A stretch of DNA of 64,000 bases from Powellomyces hirtus (GCA_025526995.1 JAHLKG010000017.1:372001-436000); one strand, 5' to 3'. Positions 1-12,925 are shown, counted from the stretch's first letter. Notes: a model not told the origin generated them from the letters alone. Translations and numbers: made by a program.

Positions 1-336
1 CCTTGTATTCCAGATCCACAACTGCAGAGTAGCAGAGAAATCCATTTAGTTTTTGAAAACATTCAACATATCTTGCATATCAGAGCTGTTAAATTATGTG
101 TCGCTTTAGCATGAGTCAACGTGCGGATGAAAAGTAGACAAGCACCAATGTGTGAAACATCAGAAAGCTAAATGAAACGTAATATATATATAGTGTAAGG
201 TGCGAAAAGTGTGCAAGGTGACAACGGAAGATGAATGACTGCTGTGCGTAATGGAGCGGGGGATGGGGGTGGATGGTTGACAGCATGTCGAGTCGGATGA
301 TGAATGAGTCAGAGGTGAGGAAGCAGCGTAAGGCTC
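1..336. other. 3' flank of EBP2, no gene seen
   Basis: This stretch follows the EBP2 stop codon on the minus strand. It is AT-richer than the neighbouring coding DNA and has a short TA repeat near 182-191. I see no coding exon or RNA gene in it; it presumably holds the EBP2 3' untranslated region. Confidence 0.5.
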
Positions 337-1710
337 TCACTTCCTTCCTCCTTTGGTAGCTTGCCGCCTTCCCTTTCCAAGTCTAGGCTTGCTCCCGACT
401 GGCTTTCCCTTTCCCTTCTGCGCATAAGAGCTCTTCGATCCGCTCTTCATTTTACGAGTGGAGAATCCACTCATATTATCCACACTCTCAGCGTCGTTTG
501 TCTTCTTGTGTCGCTTGGATCCCCCGAAACCGAACTTTTCGTCTTTCCGTTTTCTTTTAGAGTTCGTGTTTGATGATGATGATCGGGATGGTTTGCCTTG
601 AGAGTCGTCGATTTCAACACCGAATTCGTCGTCGGCATCTTCTCGGGAGTTGTCGGCAGACGCGTGCTTCTTGCGTGCGACCTTCACCTTCTCCATCTCG
701 GATTTCTTGGTCTTTGCGCGCTCCGCGAGTTTTTCTTGTTGTACCTTCTTGCCGAACTGGATGCAAGTAAGGATGAAGTCAGTGGAAGGTCTACAAGATT
801 CGACATAGCCAATGACACTTCATCGCCCGAATATTCCAACTACATACCTTCTTCAAATCCCGCTGCTTTCTAGCACGTTCGGCCGCCTGTATCGACGCTG
901 CTTCGTCCAGCAATCGTTGTCGGACCTTGGCCATGTGTTCATCACTCTTGACCATCTCAGCAAAGAAGTCGTCAGGGCGGGAGAAGGGCACACCGGCGGC
1001 GCGGATGCGCTTCCGGCCTTCTGTGGCGGCAAACAGTGCTTGTTTGTAGAATGCGAGCTCGCGCTTCAGATCGTCGTGCACATCGGCAGGTTCCAGGTCC
1101 AACACATCGGGGGAAGTCACAGATTGTGTTTCGATCCATGGTACTTTCATGCCGGCTTGGTCGATCCGGATGTCTTCTAGGCGAGAGAGAAGCGCGGTCT
1201 GTGGAAATAAAAACATTAATATTCTTTAGCCTTCTTCGCTAGATTCTGCCAACTTCCACCGAAAATGCCATCATATTCCCGACCAGACTTTCAGCATGCA
1301 CGTACCGTGTTGTTGGCATACACCTTCTCCACCAAATCGTCGTCATTGCCATCGGCATTCTCATCCTTCCCTTTCATCATTTCCAGATACGCCGCCAGTT
1401 CAAGCTCGTCCTCAGCATCCATTTCGACCACAGTGCCTTCTTCCATTCCCTCCACAACTGCTTCCTCCTCGGCCTCAACCTCTTCGTCAGAGTCCGCCCG
1501 TGCAGCGTTCTTTCCCTTCTTCTTTCCGCCCTTCTTCTTCAGTGCGGCCTTGTCGTCCACTAGGAGTTCTGCGACTTCGGGATCCATTTCAAGTTGTTGC
1601 TCTTCGATGAATGCATTAATGTCCAAGTCTAGCGAGGGAGCCGCGTCCTTTCCAGCCGCTGCGGCAGCCGGTCGTGACTTTTTCTGCATTTGTTTCTTCA
1701 TGCGAGCCAT
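337..1710 (-). CDS. EBP2: rRNA-processing protein EBP2
   Basis: Ebp2 is a nucleolar protein needed for maturation of the large ribosomal subunit RNA (known for the family). I read three exons, 1306-1710, 848-1198 and 337-756, with GT-AG ends and unbroken phase, giving 391 residues, close to yeast Ebp2. The first exon opens with a basic stretch, then long acidic runs (EEVEAEEEAVVEG). The middle exon carries the conserved core: ELAFYKQAL, then RPDDFFAEMVKSDEHM and KVRQRLL. The last exon continues with FGKKVQQEKLAERAKTKK and DDEFGVEIDD and ends in a Lys/Arg/Gly-rich tail suited to nucleolar localisation and RNA contact. The start is the first ATG of the open frame. Nothing is broken. Identity is based on remembered family motifs. 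Confidence 0.9.
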
Positions 1711-3810
1711 GACTGCGGAATGTGTTGCAATTTGGTGTTAGGTTGTTTCGCAAAACCGTTGCCAAAAAGAAATAAGTTGCAAATGGTTTCGCTCGCGGCT
1801 AAGCCCCCCGCGTCAAGCCATCCTGGTCCAACCGGATCGATCCGCTACCACTCGAATGGTTTTCTTTGCGGCCTACAGTATAAAAAGATGGCGAGCGAAG
1901 AAGTCGGTAGCTCGTCATTAAAGATTCGACTTTCGCAAGGTATGTACTGTGTCTCTCTGGCCTGGCATACAGCAGCACCATGCTCGGGGTCCTTGATGAT
2001 ATCTTTGGTATCCCTACTTGCCGTTCACCTCCCTCGAGGAGGACCTGGGTGCAGAGGGGTCCGTTCATGGTCAGCCGGCAGTTCATGGCTTGGTGCATAG
2101 GCGTATACCGCCATTCTTCGGGTCTGTGCTGGCTTACCAGTGTGCTTGATCCCTTTTTGCGAATGGTTGACTGGTTGAGTCTGTGTCTTGGCGCGAATTC
2201 CCTCCTGTTCGTTGTGAGGAGGATGTCACATTGCGGAGATCGGTGCGATCTGTGGGTGGTGGGCGTGCCTCGGTCGTCGAGTCTTGGCTCGCGGTTGGCC
2301 TACTTAGACCACCGTCTGTCATGCAGGGAACGGCGAGAATGCAGCATTTAAGGCGAGGCTGAGACTTCGATGGTGTTGCCGGATCCAGTCGTTGGGTTTT
2401 AAATGTCGCGATCCATATTTAGCTCACTCTTCCCCTGTTCCTTTAGTTTTTCACCTCCAGCAATGTGTCTCAGCGCTCGTGGATCGCTCCTGGATCACTG
2501 ATCGGGGCTACTTGTCTCATCCGCATGCAGCAGTGATCCACGCGGCGAATGCTTTCTCCTCGGTAGCAAGTCATCTCCGCTATAGTGGTGAGTACCGACG
2601 GGGTAGATGAAGATTGGTGATTGAAATGGGCGGAGGATGAACAAAAAAACTTTGGCAGACTTTACAAACTGGTCAATGATACGCTAAAATCTCTAAGAAG
2701 TTCTGACTGGATTTCAGTTGCATGGATATGCAGCGAAGCGAGAAAGAGAATATCTGAGTTTCAAATGCTGACCTTTCATCGTTTCTTCAGCCATTACAGA
2801 TGTAGCAATGGTGTTGCAAGCGGCGCATGGCAGGAACTCTGGTGGAAAGCGGCACAGAAAGAAGTGATTAGTGGGCTAAAGCCCCCAATCAATCTGTCAA
2901 TCCACAGAATAGCGACTCTTAGAAAAGTTGGCGCTGTTTGTGTTGAAATCTAAAGACTATGATCTTTTTGTCGTCGCTTTCCTCTGGACTTCCGCTCAAG
3001 ACCGACCCCGAATCGCTGGGTATACCGTCACGACACAGGGAGAATTTAAACCCACATGTAATCCTATGCATTCTCTTAACCTATTCCCCCATGTCGCGCG
3101 CATATGTTACGACAATCATTTGGAACTTCTGTGCTTTTGGAGCTTACCTGGTGTCGCAGAGCACGAATGTGTACAGGATGACTTCGATCTACATAAGTCA
3201 TCGCTGAAGGATGAGTGCTATAGCCAACTGCGCCTTCACGGGCTGCACGGACGTGACTTTGTTCCTTGACACCCCGTTGTGGGATTGCCGGCCTTTGTTT
3301 ATCTGTGGGTCTGCATCTCCGTGTTCGAGCACTCCGAAATACTTAATGGAAAAACATGATGTGCCTTGTTAGTAAAAATGCCACGATGCCTGGCAGGACG
3401 CACCAGAAATAGCTTTATGTGCAGCTAAACAACGATTATTTACTTTGCGGAAAGACCTCAGAATGGTTTACCGAGATCAGCGTGTGGGCGGGGGTGACTT
3501 TTGGGCTTCTATTGAAAAGTGTGTTTTTACACGTGAACTACAAATTTACAGGTGTGAATCCAAAAAGGGATGGTTTTATACAAGAAGAGATGGCAGTCCT
3601 TACAACTGCCAGCATATGCGAACCCTGTTTTCCATAATAAGGACTGTTGTCTGAGAGCTTGTTGTGCGGTTTTTGTGTTTCCAGTAATGAACGTTGGATC
3701 CGGGCAGTGATTTGTCGAGTGGATAGTGTAAATATCGGCTTGCCCAAAATTGAGATAGTTGCGCCAGTTATGTTGTGTCGAAAAAAGTAACAACACAAAA
3801 AGACGGCCAA
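1711..3810. other. Gene-poor interval between EBP2 and Dicer
   Basis: It contains the EBP2 upstream region (left part) and the Dicer 3' flank (right part). Only short open frames occur, the longest about 110-120 codons near 1980-2351, 2621-2953 and 2928-3269. None shows a recognisable motif, a convincing exon series or repeats. I see no transposase, terminal repeat or RNA gene. The length is unusual for this compact window, so a degenerate element or non-coding RNA is possible but unsupported. Confidence 0.4.
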
Positions 3811-6800
3811 CTAGTTTTTGAAGGATGTGGTGATGTTGACAGCGACGGGTGGGGTGGTGGCTTTATTGTTGTCGTCTTGGTGGCCGCCCGTTTGTTTGCA
3901 GTCGCAGATGCCTTGGGCGTACAGAATAGGAACGACGGCCATGGCTCTCTGCGTGGCGATGCGTTTCGCGCCTCGTTTGTTGAGTTCGGGTCCTGCGCGG
4001 CCGACTTGGTGGCCGTGGAAGGTGAAGATGCAGGTGAAGGCTTTTGTGTCGGGATCTTGGAATTCTCTGCAAATAGATAAAACATGCGGGGAAATGAGGG
4101 TTGAGTGAGGAGAGGTAAAAAGCTGGGTGGAAAATGGTGGACTTACCGCGAGTCAAGTTTCTTGCATCCGTTCATCTGCGCCCACTCTGATACTTGCTGC
4201 ATGGGACCCCCAGTTGGCACCAACGGTCTGCCAGACGGTAGTAGGTCATAGGCTGTGAGTCCCGCCGCGACAAAGCGGTTCCACCAGGGTTTGATGAGCG
4301 TTTTCTCAACGACGGTCCAGATGGCTTCCACGTCGAATCCCGAGTCCATAAAGACTGCGCCCAGCATGGCTTCGTAAACGTCCCCCGCGGCTTTCGGAGC
4401 AGTGTGGAGCGAGTTCCAGAACAAAGGCTTGTCATGCACGTTGTCGGTGTTGTTTAGCTGCGCGTGATGAGCCGTGTCGAGCTGGTCGCCAAACGCGGCA
4501 ATCGCGCCGGCGAGCCCCGCGTCCATGTGCTCCAGAATTTGGGGCAGCTGGATGGACCAGGCCACGCAGGCGAGGAATTGGTTGTTGACGAGTTCGGACC
4601 GGAGAAGAGTCAGCTGGCCTGGCGTCAGTGAGGTTAGGAGGAGAAAGAGGTGGCGGGTGACGACAAAATGGAGCACCGCGTCGCCTGTATATGTTGTTCA
4701 GATTCTGTTAGCAGTTGCGAAAGCGCGGCACCGAGGATAATAGCTTGAACAGTGCTCTTTACCCAAGAATTCAAGACGTTGGTAACAATCGACTTCACAC
4801 GCCAGCTGCAACGCACTGGCATGGGTTATCGCCTCCACCGCCAGCGATGGGTGGGCAAATTCATATCCAATCCTTTGCTCCACTTTGCGAATGGTTTTTG
4901 TGTGTACTTTGGCGAACTTTGCGGCTGCCTCAGTTTCGATCGCGCCATTCTTGGCCTTGACCAGCATGTCCATGTACGCACTCCAATCAACTTCATATGA
5001 TCCACCCAAAATTTTCTTGATTGCTTTGGCACCTCCGAGCGTGCCGCCCGTGGCGACACATGCGCCAATGAGCGCCTCCACCACATCGGCGACCGACTTG
5101 TCACTGAGCCGAATTGGGGTGCCGCCACGATCGTCCTGCATGGGCGGAACCCAGGCCTTTCGGGAAAGCGGCGTGCCAAAGATGAATCGTTCGAGATTGA
5201 GTTTGGACGCACGCGCGCGGAGTGCACTGTTGCGTTCAAGTTGATTCCGCATTTCAGAAAGATGGCCCTCGTGCCAGGACGGCTGCGTAGCAAACAGGTG
5301 CAAGGTCTGATGAACCTTCAAGAAGCTGTCCCCAAACGTCTCCAGCCGCTCGTAGTTATGGTACGCGTTGGCGGCAGGTGCAGTCAGCGCACACTGCAAG
5401 TCTTCCACCGTGCTGTCCAGAACTTGATCCTCCTCATCAACGGCGGTGTCGTCGATTCTCAAAAACTTGAGATCGGTTGCCAGAAGACGAAGTTGCAGCT
5501 GCTGTATGATCATGGGCAAGTGCAGGGCATGGCCCTGCAACAGTCGGGCGGGAATCGGGTAAATCTCGCAGAACTGTGGGATCAAATAGGCCGCCGCCAT
5601 CGACTGTTTTTCTCGTATGCTTTGTGTAATGTAAGGGAGGATGCGAGCCGACACAATCGGCTGGTCGCATAGAATCTCCTCTGTGCAGCCAAGTCTTCCT
5701 TCATAGAAAGACGCCACGTTCGGGAATTTATTGTTGGCGCCATATGGAAGATCTGAGATGGGTGAGTGTCCAGTAAGAACCTTCTCAATGAGGTAAATGC
5801 GGCAGTACTGAACGCGATCGTATAGGACAAACCGGTCAACATCAGTTCGATCAAGGAACCCGGGAGAGTCCGACACTGGAGTTCTTCCTTTGGCTGCTTC
5901 GCGAACAACGTCCCAATCGATAGCGGTGGACGCGTCCGTTCCATCAACAGCGATGGCGGGTTTGCAGAGAGGTACAACCATGATCGCCCAATCTTCGATG
6001 TCGGGCACGTCACTTCTGAGCATTCCTTTGAAGAGAGTAGAATGGAAAGTCTTGACAATCTCCAAAGCGTCCTGGTCGAGGTCAACCTTGCTCGGAAAGG
6101 GGACGGTGCTGACTTGCAAATCATCCGATGGTCCGAAACTAATGGAAAATGTGTCACGCGGCAATCGGTCGTTTCCGATCGTGAGAAAGCCAAATTCGAG
6201 CGATTCAAAGTCGGCATTGGTAGATGTTCGCAATTTGATCTTGGTGAGCCAGGCACCTGTCACGGCGTCTTTCCAGTCGCCTTTCCAAATGACTGGTGTG
6301 CCCATGGTGAAATCTTTCACGGCGCGTTTCTTTTCAGTTTTGGGCAAACTAGCAACCTTGGCCAAGGATATAGCCTCGTTGACAATCTCATCATCGACGG
6401 TGAGTGCCATAATCTTCACCGGCTTGAGGTGCTCGTCGAGCTCCCCAAGCTCATACAGTCGTTTGACAGCTTCGAAAGCAGCCCATCGCTTTGCAGAGGT
6501 CTTGTTGGTACTTGGACGGCCTTGGACGTATCGGGCTTGCATGGGAGCAGACATGGGAAGCTTCACGCTCGCAATAAAGCGTCCTGATCCTGTGGAGCCA
6601 AGCTTTTGGGTGCCCGTTTGCAGGGAGGTCTGTTCGACTTGAAAGATAGGCTTGGCGTCGATGAAGGTGTCCTGAGGCAGCAATGCACAGTAATGAAACA
6701 GGGCGCTGATGGCGGTATGGAGAGTGATTGAAGCGCCGGTGCTTTTAACGTAGAAGATCTCATCCTCTGAGAGTTTGAGCATGGGATCAAAAGGCTCCTC

Positions 6801-8767
6801 CGTTGATGCCAAGCCATCGCGTTCCTTCAAAGCCTGCCGCATGATCTGCTCTTGTCTCTGAAGACTGGCTCCATCGATCACAGCCATAGGATTCAGTTCA
6901 TCGGCTAGAATTATGTAACGCGAATCGGCATGCCGCGCGCGACCTCTCGCCTGAATGTGATTGGTCAAGGTGCCACCGCCATCAAACCGGATGACCAGCA
7001 TGCAGGCTTTGATGTCCAGTCCTTCTTCACCGACTCTCGTTGCGACCAGAAGATTGAGGTCGCCATTGCGGAAAGCTTGCATTGTTCGGTGCTGCTGTGG
7101 GATGCTCATGTTTTCGTCGAGAGGATTGTGGCCTCCAGTTCCATGTCCGACGAGCACGGCGCATTTCAAAAAGTCCAGACTTTTCCACTTTTTCAACAAG
7201 TCACATAGCACAGTTGCCGTAGACCGCCTTTCGACAAAGACCATCCCACAGAAAGTGCTTGCTTGGCTGCGGTATTCCTCCAGCACTTGGATGAGGGCTG
7301 CGACTTTCGGCGAAATGCCTTCCAATGTAGGGTCACTTCCTCCCGCTTCCCAGTGCGAAGATGACATGATGTAGTTTTTCAGGTTGGAAACAGACTTTGC
7401 CATGGCAGACTCTGTCTCTTCATTCACGCCGACTCGCAGGTGTTCATTGTGCATCCGCTGAAACTGCTTTAGTTTGAGTTTCACATCGGCGTCCACAATC
7501 GCTTGTTCGAGTGCTCGCTCCGCACACCAGGGACCAAGATACTCGCAACAGGTCAGACTGTCCTTCAGATTAGCTTCAAAGAGAGGAAAGGCGGCACCTG
7601 CTACGCGAGACAGCAGGAAGAAGAGAGCAGGCGGGTCTGCATCTGAGGTTCCCCGATAGTACTTGACCTCCTCGGTTGCTCGGTTGACGTGCCCATCGAG
7701 TTCGCCCGCCGCCACTGTGAAAGCTTTGCTGTTCAAGTTTTTCTCCAGCTGGGTAATAGACCGTTTGGAGTCCTCCTTTGCAGAGGTCGGGGAGGCTGTC
7801 ATTCCAAAGATCTTGGGACGGTCATCCAATTGACAATCGTTGTAATGAATAGCCATGATCTGGTTGTAGGCGTGATTCTTGCGGGCATGGTGAGCTTCGT
7901 CAAAGATGACCAAGCTAACGTCGGCGATTGTCAGATATGCTCTGTGTAGCAGTAGTTTGAAGATGTCTGCCGTCATGACCATCACATCGGCTCCCTCCAG
8001 TTCGCATTTCCATTTTGCAAGAGGCCACTGAGCACGGTGAACAGGAGAGAAAGGGAGAAACGCTTATGAGATACTTTTTTTTGCGACCAGACTTGTGTAC
8101 TGCACTCTTGTGCACTCACTTCGTCCACGCCCATGGCACCATAGTAGTGTCTGACGACAGCGCTGCAGTTGTGCCTGATGTAGGCTTCCTGTTGAAGGAC
8201 TAGCGGGACCAACGGGACGAGAAAAACGCATGGCCTCCTTTTCTGTGAAATGAGATACGTCCGTGGAAACATGATGTGAGCTACGGAACGGGCGGACCTC
8301 GCTTGAGTTCACTCCCGGTCTCGGGTTGCCCTGCGGTCTCAGCTTACGCGTCCCTCCGCACGACGATCACTCTTGCGACAGCTACTTTGGGTCTCAAGCG
8401 TACCTTTCTCTGTTCCTCCAGCATAAGCATGTGTTTGATGAGCAGGACGGACACAAGGGTCTGGTTTTTGTCAAAGAATGGTCAGGGAACTGGAATGGTC
8501 TGAAGAGAAACAAACACTCTGTCCGGAAAGCATGCTGACCTTTCCAGCGCCTGTATCGACGACAGCAATGACATTTCCCTGTTTAGCCTTTTCGAGCAGT
8601 TCCAGCTGATAGGCCCTCGGAGCCGTCTTTGTAAGAGTAAGGAGAGGGTCGACCAGGTCGTTCGCGTTAGCGTTCGCGCCGGCGGCCGTGTCCGAGTCCG
8701 AGTTCGTGTGGGTGGGGGCATTCTTCTTCAGCTGCACGTGGGCAGCAACAGTCCCATCACCCATCAT
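3811..8767 (-). CDS. DCL: Dicer-like ribonuclease III
   Basis: Dicer cuts double-stranded RNA into small RNAs for RNA interference. Six exons (8540-8767, 8404-8460, 8120-8242, 4763-8027, 4147-4684, 3811-4066) join in phase to 1488 residues. The order is complete. A DExH helicase has Walker A VVDTGAGKT, split by the first intron, then the DEAH box in VIFDEAHHARKN, TASPTS, and the C-terminal helicase motif QARGRARH. A Dicer-dimerisation (DUF283) region follows, then a PAZ-like/connector region (IDWDVV through LIPQFCEIYPIPARL). RNase IIIa has ERLETFGDSFL and DKSVADVVEALIGA. RNase IIIb has QRLEFLGDAVLHFVV (across an intron) and GDVYEAMLGAVFMDSG. The last exon encodes a dsRNA-binding domain. Acidic catalytic residues of both RNase III domains look intact, so activity is expected. 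It is transcribed divergently from the Kcs1-type gene. Confidence 0.95.
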
Positions 8768-8944
8768 GATTGAAGCCGCTAGCTATACTGGGCAGCAAGT
8801 AAGCTGCAAGTATAGAAAAACAGGAAGGCTTCTAAGTGTGAGTTTTGACAGAGGGGGATGTGAGACGGACCGACACGTTGCGCGTAACTGATGAGAGACA
8901 CGTTTTGGACAGCTGTGACAGTCAACTAGGTCTAGTCAATGTCA

Positions 8945-9009
8945 CACGTGACTGGGTGACTGGAGTCGGCTAGTGCACGTGTAACGGATGGATCCGGATA
9001 AGGCACGTG
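8945..9009. promoter_or_regulatory. Cluster of three CACGTG E-boxes
   Basis: The palindrome CACGTG occurs at 8945-8950, 8976-8981 and 9004-9009. Three copies in 65 bp are far above the chance rate of about one per 4 kb. In fungi this core is bound by bHLH factors of the Pho4/Cbf1 type (known). Which factor acts here and on which of the two genes is unknown. Confidence 0.55.
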
Positions 9010-9091
9010 GGCAAATCAACTGCGCAGAGCAAGTCACATGTGTGTATCAGAATGATGTGGTGGTTGATAACAATAACAATAACAACGCATG

Positions 9092-9118
9092 GACTGACTG
9101 ACTGACTGACTGACTGAC
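9092..9118. repeat. GACT tetranucleotide repeat
   Basis: Six full GACT units plus a partial one follow each other without error. It is a simple microsatellite in the divergent promoter. Length variation between strains is likely. Confidence 0.9.
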
Positions 9119-9380
9119 GGCATTTGGAGAGTGGAATGTCAGCAGTTCCAGTCACTCTCACACTCAACACTTTCGTAGAGTATCGCTAGTTGGTCAGTCA
9201 GTACAGGAACGCGGGTCCCACTCTCGCTCGTTATTACTAGTAGTTCCCACGTTTTTCCTCCCTTCTTTCGTTTTTTCCTTGCTATCCAACTGTTCTGTTA
9301 CTATCTAATACTCCTATTTAGTATATACATAACTCTCGTGCCGATACTCCCCCCCCCCCCCTTAACAATCGTATCATATC

Positions 9381-12300
9381 ATGGACTCGTCTCATACACG
9401 TACGTTGTTGTTGTCGTCGTCGTCATCGTCGGTGAGCTGCTGCTGTCGAGGCCCTCGCTCCCTCCCACGCATCCTTATCCCTGCTTCCCGCTCTCTTGCT
9501 CTCCCAAAAGACATCCCACCACCCTCATCACCTAGACCTACCGCGGCCGCTCCGTCGCCTCCGCTGTCTATAGCCCTACCTATCCTCAATTCTCACCGGG
9601 GTATGCTGAACTCCTCCCCTCCCTCCTCCTCCTCCTCCTCACTTCCGGCCCCAATCGCCATGCGAGTGGTGCTGCCTGCAGACTCAGAGTCTCTATCCGA
9701 ACCACCACAGGCTCTCGCACAGGCCCTGAGTGACAGCTTTCTTGCCAACATCATCAACACCCGTCCTGAATTCTGCTCAACAGGCCCGGCCGGTGCTCGT
9801 GGGAATGCTGCTGCTGCTGCTGCCAGCGGTGGCGGAGGTGCGTTTGGCGCGTCCCACGCTTCAGACTCCGACTGTTTGTCCACCACTGCTCCTGCTACCC
9901 CTCACCCGACCCCGCCCATGAAAATACCGTTGCTGGGCGAGGGTTCGTATTCCTGCCGTCAAAGCTCCCATACCTCGCTCGTGTCTCCCTCTGCTAGTTA
10001 CCACAGCCTGCAGCACTATTCGTCAAGCGACGCAAGTCTGAGCCGAAGCCATGACATTCCACGATCGCTTAACATCACACGGCATGCTCGATCCATGTCT
10101 TTCAACAACAGCGACGACGATGACGATGACAACCTGCATTGGCGTGGCGGCGGGTTCCGCAATTCCCCGCCGTCGCTGCCCCTCGTTCCTTACAAGAACC
10201 AGGTCGGTGGCCATGCAGCTTTCTTGCGGTTCTCAGACAAGGCTCTCTGTAAACCGTTGAATGCGAAGGAAAGGGACTTTTACGAAGCAGTAGAGTCAAT
10301 GCATCCTGAAATAAAGTCTTTTATTGCAACATATCTGGGTGTGGTCAACGTCACGTATAGCACCCTGCCAGAAGATGCTGATACCTTTGGCGTCGCCGAA
10401 GGCACGCCCGTGGTGATTTTGGAGGAAAACAAGCACATTCTGTTCGACGATTTCGAAGACTTGGACCACTCTGGCAATGGTTCGACCGATTCTGTCAGCC
10501 AGAGATACAGCAGAAAACTCCAGCAACAGGTGTTCAAAGATGCTTTGTCGCCTCAGAGCTTGCGTGCACGTTTCGCCCAGCTGAGATCTGCTGTAGGTGC
10601 AATGCAGCGTCGCCATTCGTTTGGGAGTACCTCGGCGGAACGACCGTGCGCAGACGATTTTGCAGATCCTTGCCACACCACACCCACCAAAATCAAATCG
10701 CCTTTGTCGTCCGATTGCACAATGCAGCAGGACGCATCTGCACCGTCAAAACCGGCGGTAGACGACACACAACGGATGGATTCTGTGCATGACCCAGATC
10801 CGTCCTCTTGCGCTGCAGGAACAGACCCCCTCACTCCGATATTTCAAATGTCGGAAGATGAGGAAGACCGCGCTCCAGATGCAAGACCAAAACGCATCCA
10901 CGCCAGTCCACCACGGACGACCCATCTTCATCCCCGTCTCATCCGCTCCCCATCTACCCCGGTGCGCCCCAGCGCTTTGCCGCCGATTGACGATCCTGCC
11001 CTTCCCTCAACACCAGCACCATCAGCTCCGAACCGCACCAACACTGCACCCACACCCAGCTCTGTCAACTACAATCCGTGGTCTCTCCATTTGTACAACA
11101 ACACCATGTCCAAAATCAGCAAAGGCGACAAAGGGAAGCGTCGCACCGATCAATTCCTGTTGTTGGAAGATCTTACAGAGGGGTTTCATTTCCCGTGCAT
11201 CCTCGATCTCAAAATGGGATCGCGGCAACATGGCGTATACGCCACGGCCGAAAAACGAATTTCGCAGGAAAAAAAGTGTGAGAAGAGTACCAGCAAAAAA
11301 CTTGGTGTTCGCATCTGTGGCATGCAGGTAAGCAATCTTGACCTGGGAACTCTTGTACAGACGATACGTCCCGCCAGAGTATTTGATGAGGCTGTTATCT
11401 TCTTCTTTGGAGACTTTTTGTCGCAAAGGGCACCTTGCAAAGGATCCTTTGGGTGATATATAAAATTGACCCCCAAATTTGGCAAACATATGCCTTTCTG
11501 GATTGTGGGATGCAAAAGCGCACACTCACTTCAAGTTCTCTGGCTGATAAAGATGTCTCGCTATCTCGTTCTATCTTGTTCCTCGCGCAGGTATACAAGC
11601 AAAACACTGGAACCTTTACCTATCTCGACAAATACGTCGGACGGCAGATCAATGCCGCGAACTTCAAGCAGTCTTTGCTCTCATTTCTCGACAATGGTGA
11701 AAAGTATCTCATCGGCTACATCCCCAAAATGCTAGACAAACTGAGAAAACTGTACAAAGTTGTCTCGAAAATGCCAACGTATCGCTTTTACGCCAGCAGT
11801 TTGCTGATTCTGTATGACGGAGCTTGGGCAACCGAAGAGCCCGAATCGGCTTCGCGGCTTGGTTCTAGTCTCTCGGTGACGCTTACGGGCGAAGATGGCG
11901 AGCCCATCAATTTTGACCCTTCGTCTCCCACATCTCCCACGCCCGGGCCCCGCGATGTGGACATGAAGATGATTGACTTTGCCAACTGCGTTTCAAACGC
12001 TCAGCTTCTCCGCCGCATGGACGACTCTGCGGCAGGCGAGACTGACGAACTCTTATCCGCCACCGCCGCCAATATTGGCTCACCGCCACCGGAAGCGACC
12101 ATGGAAGCTGCCCAGCGAACTGTCCGCGTCCCTTTCCCGCCAACTACCCGCGGACCCGACAACGGATACCTGCTCGGTCTCCGCACGCTTATTCACAGCT
12201 TTGAGGAACTTTATCGTGAACTGGGACCTGAAGCCCCACCCTCGTCCAGCACGGTTTCCGCCAGTGTCGACAGCGGCGCCACGACGACCGTCACCACGAC

Positions 12301-12925
12301 TACCAGCGCCCGTGGATCGTTCGATGCTCAGGGACATGTGTACAAGAACACACTGTCCGCAACGCAACGTGTCCACATTGGCACCCGCGTCACCGGCCTC
12401 GCCGACATCCTCAGCCCGGAGCCTATCCTGTTTGCAGGCGGCACCCAATCAACTACCGCCTCCTCCTTCTCCGCTCAATCCGCTCCCGCTGCTTACCCCG
12501 CTACCACCGCAACAGCAACCGACTCGTCGGCTGTTGGAGCACCCCCAGCAGGCCCATCCGCATCATCAGCGTCATCGACGTCCTCCGTTGCATCTTCGCT
12601 CTCGAAGCACATGCGACGGCCCTCGGGCTACGTCCTTGTCCGCAGGGACACGGTCTCTCAGGCCCCGGGAAACAGCAGCAGCAGTAGTCGGAGCAGCAGT
12701 TTCAGCAAAACCCACGTCGGCGCGGTGGACAACAAGCATCACACGAGCGATAGCGGTGCCGATGACGCGAGCAGCCCCAGCATTCACTCGGGCGATCACG
12801 AAACCATGGAGTCCCGCCCTACGATCGACATTCCGCTACCCCAGTTCAGAAACCTGGCGGCCCCTCAGCAGCAGCCACGCGTCGTCAAGCGTGCGTCTGT
12901 CGCTACACCGCCTTCCTCCCTGTAA
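9381..12925 (+). CDS. KCS1: Inositol hexakisphosphate kinase, Kcs1 type
   Basis: This kinase makes the inositol pyrophosphate 5-IP7 from IP6 and acts in phosphate and energy signalling (known for the family). Two exons, 9381-11327 and 11591-12925, join in phase 0 to 1093 residues. The first ~560 residues are low-complexity Ser/Pro-rich sequence. The catalytic part starts near DQFLLLEDLTEGFHFPC and shows the family signature PCILDLKMGSRQHG (PxxxDxKxG) just before the intron. After the intron come the SSLL-type motif ASSLLILYDG, the metal-binding KMIDFANC and a conserved block DNGYLLGLRTLIHSFEEL. A Ser/Thr-rich tail follows. The intron (262 nt) is long for this genome. ATGs near 9603 and 9660 are alternative starts; the first is preceded by a run of C. 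Shared promoter with Dicer. Confidence 0.9.

Larger units (their letters stand above)
8768..9380. promoter_or_regulatory. Divergent promoter of Dicer and Kcs1-type kinase
   Basis: This 613-bp interval separates two genes that point away from each other. It holds a cluster of CACGTG boxes, a GACT tandem repeat, an AAC-rich stretch near 9069-9087, pyrimidine-rich DNA near 9245-9290 and a run of C just before the kinase ATG. No gene is seen. Transcription start sites cannot be read from the sequence. Confidence 0.6.

Noticed and set aside
2621..3269. Two overlapping frames of about 110 codons between EBP2 and Dicer
   Set aside because: No motifs, no matching splice partners and no codon bias like the neighbours.
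5890..6642. 250-codon plus-strand frame
   Set aside because: It is antisense to the Dicer coding exon, which has clear family motifs.
9092..9118. GACT repeat as a CRISPR-like array
   Set aside because: Direct 4-bp units without spacers; a simple microsatellite in a eukaryotic promoter.
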